Shown piece after piece: positions 7,132-8,212 of a stretch of DNA of 8,212 nt. A model generated the notes under the pieces. It made no database searches and was not told the origin of the DNA. It saw nothing but the letters and a program-made list of their open reading frames with translations. A program made the translations under genes and the position numbers. Source of the stretch: Phenylobacterium sp. CCH9-H3 (GTDB taxonomy: Bacteria; Pseudomonadota; Alphaproteobacteria; Caulobacterales; Caulobacteraceae). Position 1 is the stretch's first letter. Every line of letters starts with the position of its first letter. The stretch lies in the NCBI RefSeq assembly GCF_001557235.1, contig NZ_LSJI01000249.1, positions 1-8,212 of the forward strand, in the 5' to 3' direction.

Positions 7132-7139
7132 GCTAAGAC
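7132..7139 (+). promoter_or_regulatory. Candidate -10 element for marC
   Basis: GCTAAGAC at 7132-7139 matches 7 of 8 positions of the Caulobacter -10 consensus GCTANAWC. It ends exactly 6 nt before ATG 7146, so transcription would begin at about the start codon. No convincing TTGAC -35 lies 10-14 nt upstream, so an activator or a chance match is possible. Confidence 0.35.
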
Positions 7140-7145
7140 CCTGAC

Positions 7146-7832
7146 ATGAGCCAGGCCGAGTTCGCGGTCAACTTCTTCGTCGCCCTGTTCGCCCTGATCG
7201 ACCCGGTCGGGAACGTCCCGCTGTTCGCGGCGGCGACGGCTGGCGCGAAATCGCGCGATCGGGCGTGGATCTCGCTCTACATCTCGCTCTTCGTCCTGGG
7301 CTTCCTGACGCTGTTCTACTTCTCGGGCCTCAGCCTGCTGGAGTTCTTTGGCATCTCGCTGCCGGCGTTCCGGATCGCCGGCGGCATCATTCTGTTCCTG
7401 CTCGGGCTGGAGATGGCCCGCGACGACTTCACCGCCACCTTCACCGAGGCGGCCGACGCGCCGGTGGCGTCGGGCCGCGCCTACGTCCGCAAGCGGTTCG
7501 AGCGGATGATCGTGCCGTTCGCCATGCCGCTGCTGATCGGGCCGGGCGCGATCTCCACCGTGGTGATCTACGCCAGCCAGGCCCGCAGCTTCGGCCTGCA
7601 GGGCGCCGCCGTCGGCGTGGGCGTCATCGGCGGCGTGGCGCTGGCGACCTTCCTGTCGTTCCTGGCGACGCCTATCATCACCAAGATCCTGGGCCGGATC
7701 GGCCTGACCATCGTGGTCCGCGTGCTGGGGCTGATCCTCTGCGCCCTGGCGATCCAGTTCATCCTGGCCGGCTTCGCCGAGAGCACCACCGGCTTCATCC
7801 GCCCCGGGGTCGCCAACCCCTACGGGCACTAG
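7146..7832 (+). CDS. MarC-family integral membrane protein (UPF0056)
   Basis: This is a 228-residue inner-membrane protein with six predicted membrane helices, at about residues 7-28, 40-62, 70-90, 122-145, 152-178 and 187-212. Family signatures are IDPVGNVPLF (18-27), the hydrophobic GGIILFLLGLEM (79-90) and MPLLIGPGAIST (127-138). These two Pro/Gly-rich motifs fall in equivalent places in the two three-helix halves, consistent with an internal duplication. The hydrophilic loop (91-121) has acidic then basic residues. MarC was once linked to multiple antibiotic resistance in E. coli, a role later withdrawn, so the transported substrate, if any, is unknown. The start is ATG 7146, without a clear Shine-Dalgarno and just after a -10-like box. 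The stop overlaps that of the convergent dehydrogenase gene. Confidence 0.92.
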   Translation: MSQAEFAVNFFVALFALIDPVGNVPLFAAATAGAKSRDRAWISLYISLFVLGFLTLFYFSGLSLLEFFGISLPAFRIAGGIILFLLGLEMARDDFTATFTEAADAPVASGRAYVRKRFERMIVPFAMPLLIGPGAISTVVIYASQARSFGLQGAAVGVGVIGGVALATFLSFLATPIITKILGRIGLTIVVRVLGLILCALAIQFILAGFAESTTGFIRPGVANPYGH

Positions 7833-8212
7833 AGCTTGCGGAAGCGGCTGCCCTGCGACGCCATCAGGGCCAGGACCCAGTCCTCCGGCACGGCCTTGGC
7901 GATGGCGGCGATGGCCTTGTTGGGCGCCCCCGGAACGCAGACGGCGCGGTTCGCCTCCACGGCCTCGTAGCCCGCCGCGGCGACCTCGTCCGCGCCCATC
8001 CACAGCCAGGCCGGCGTGGACGAACTGGCGAGCTCGCGGGTGCCGTTCACGTCGTGGAACTCGGACCAGGTGAAGCCGGGGCACAGCGCCGAGACGTGAA
8101 CGCCCTCGCCGGCCACCTCTAGGTGCAGGCTCTGGGAGAACCGCACCAGGAAGGCCTTCGAGGCGGCGTAGAGCGTGTGGCCGGCGAGGGCGTTCACGTC
8201 TCGGCGCTGTGC
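7829..8212 (-). CDS. Short-chain dehydrogenase/reductase, C-terminal part, truncated at the window edge
   Basis: The frame encodes the C-terminal half of a Rossmann-fold SDR oxidoreductase. It has the catalytic YAASK (Tyr codon at 8170-8168), then the LCPGF segment that follows the active site and contacts NAD(P), and a C-terminal region ending in SRFRKL. The N-terminal cofactor motif (TGxxxGIG), the NAG motif and the catalytic Ser are not in the window. The frame is open to base 8212. A GTG at 8197 is available but is not a believable start, because the residues ahead of TLYAASK (AQRRDVNALAGH) are encoded by a 36-nt reverse complement of 8081-8116 and do not look like the expected SDR sequence. 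Real SDR sequence is therefore trusted only from about 8176 leftward. The substrate is unknown; the C-terminal half resembles DltE-like SDRs. Confidence 0.85.
   Translation of the reverse strand, partial: AQRRDVNALAGHTLYAASKAFLVRFSQSLHLEVAGEGVHVSALCPGFTWSEFHDVNGTRELASSSTPAWLWMGADEVAAAGYEAVEANRAVCVPGAPNKAIAAIAKAVPEDWVLALMASQGSRFRKL
8081..8116 (+). repeat. Inverted repeat, left arm (inside the SDR gene)
   Basis: These 36 nt are exactly the reverse complement of the last 36 nt of the window. On the minus strand they encode the SDR stretch running from about GEGVHVSALC, which reads as normal family sequence, so this arm is the genuine one. The 60 nt between arms encode TLYAASKAF and the residues after it. 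Confidence 0.95.
8177..8212 (-). repeat. Inverted repeat, right arm at the window edge (probable fold-back chimera)
   Basis: Read on the minus strand from 8212, these 36 nt are identical to + strand 8081-8116 and then diverge at the next base (A against C). The arm runs to the last base, so its full length is unknown. It occupies the place where the SDR sequence ahead of YAASK should be. The junction lies at GCCGGCCAC, which resembles the genuine Ala-Gly-His codons expected there, so a template switch at a short homology is plausible. Confidence 0.9.

Noticed and set aside
7146..7832. MarC as an antibiotic-resistance determinant.
   Set aside because: The historic link of marC to multiple resistance was not upheld, and nothing nearby suggests a resistance locus.
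7083..8084. An N-terminal extension of pyrF by 334 codons on the minus strand, seemingly a fusion protein.
   Set aside because: The extension is antisense to marC and the SDR region, is Arg/Gly/Gln-rich without motifs, and pyrF has its own ATG with GGAG 8 nt upstream and normal family length.

Overview
This window looks like ordinary chromosomal DNA from a GC-rich alphaproteobacterium, most likely a member of the Caulobacterales (Caulobacter/Phenylobacterium-like). I base that on GC content of roughly 70% by eye, GTG and TTG starts, the protein variants, and the grouping of rsmB, rpe, a COG5360-type heparinase-superfamily gene and purH beside a DUF1674/SDHAF4 gene. The genus is inference. No rRNA, tRNA, CRISPR array, insertion sequence, phage gene or defence gene was found.

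Layout, left to right. A MerR-family regulator (26-427, +) converges on purH (495-2087, -). A leftward cluster then occupies 495-5926, in transcription order rsmB (16S rRNA m5C methyltransferase), rpe (ribulose-phosphate epimerase), the heparinase-like gene and purH (last two steps to IMP). rpe and the heparinase gene are only 7 nt apart; purH has a 114-nt gap, a strong Shine-Dalgarno and may have its own promoter. Divergent from rsmB is a 64-aa SDHAF4/DUF1674 protein (5979-6173, +). It converges on pyrF (OMP decarboxylase, 6357-7082, -). pyrF is divergent from a MarC-family membrane protein (7146-7832, +), whose stop codon interlocks in CTAG with the stop of a truncated short-chain dehydrogenase (7829 to the window edge, -).

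The genes are mainly housekeeping: purine and pyrimidine synthesis, the pentose phosphate pathway that feeds PRPP, rRNA modification and respiratory-complex assembly. The less understood members are the heparinase-like protein, the MarC protein and the MerR regulator, whose target is not visible.

Non-coding structure is the more unusual part. A family of about 30-40 nt palindromes (TCCCGGTCTTCGC...GCGAAACCGGGA) lies in the gaps of two convergent gene pairs, with two good copies and one decayed copy. At the right edge, the last 36 nt are an exact reverse complement of positions 8081-8116. They replace the expected dehydrogenase coding sequence, which looks like a fold-back chimera at a contig end. 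Two + strand genes, SDHAF4 and marC, have -10-like boxes placed exactly 6 nt before ATG and poor Shine-Dalgarno sequences, so they may be leaderless. I found no convincing new biological system.
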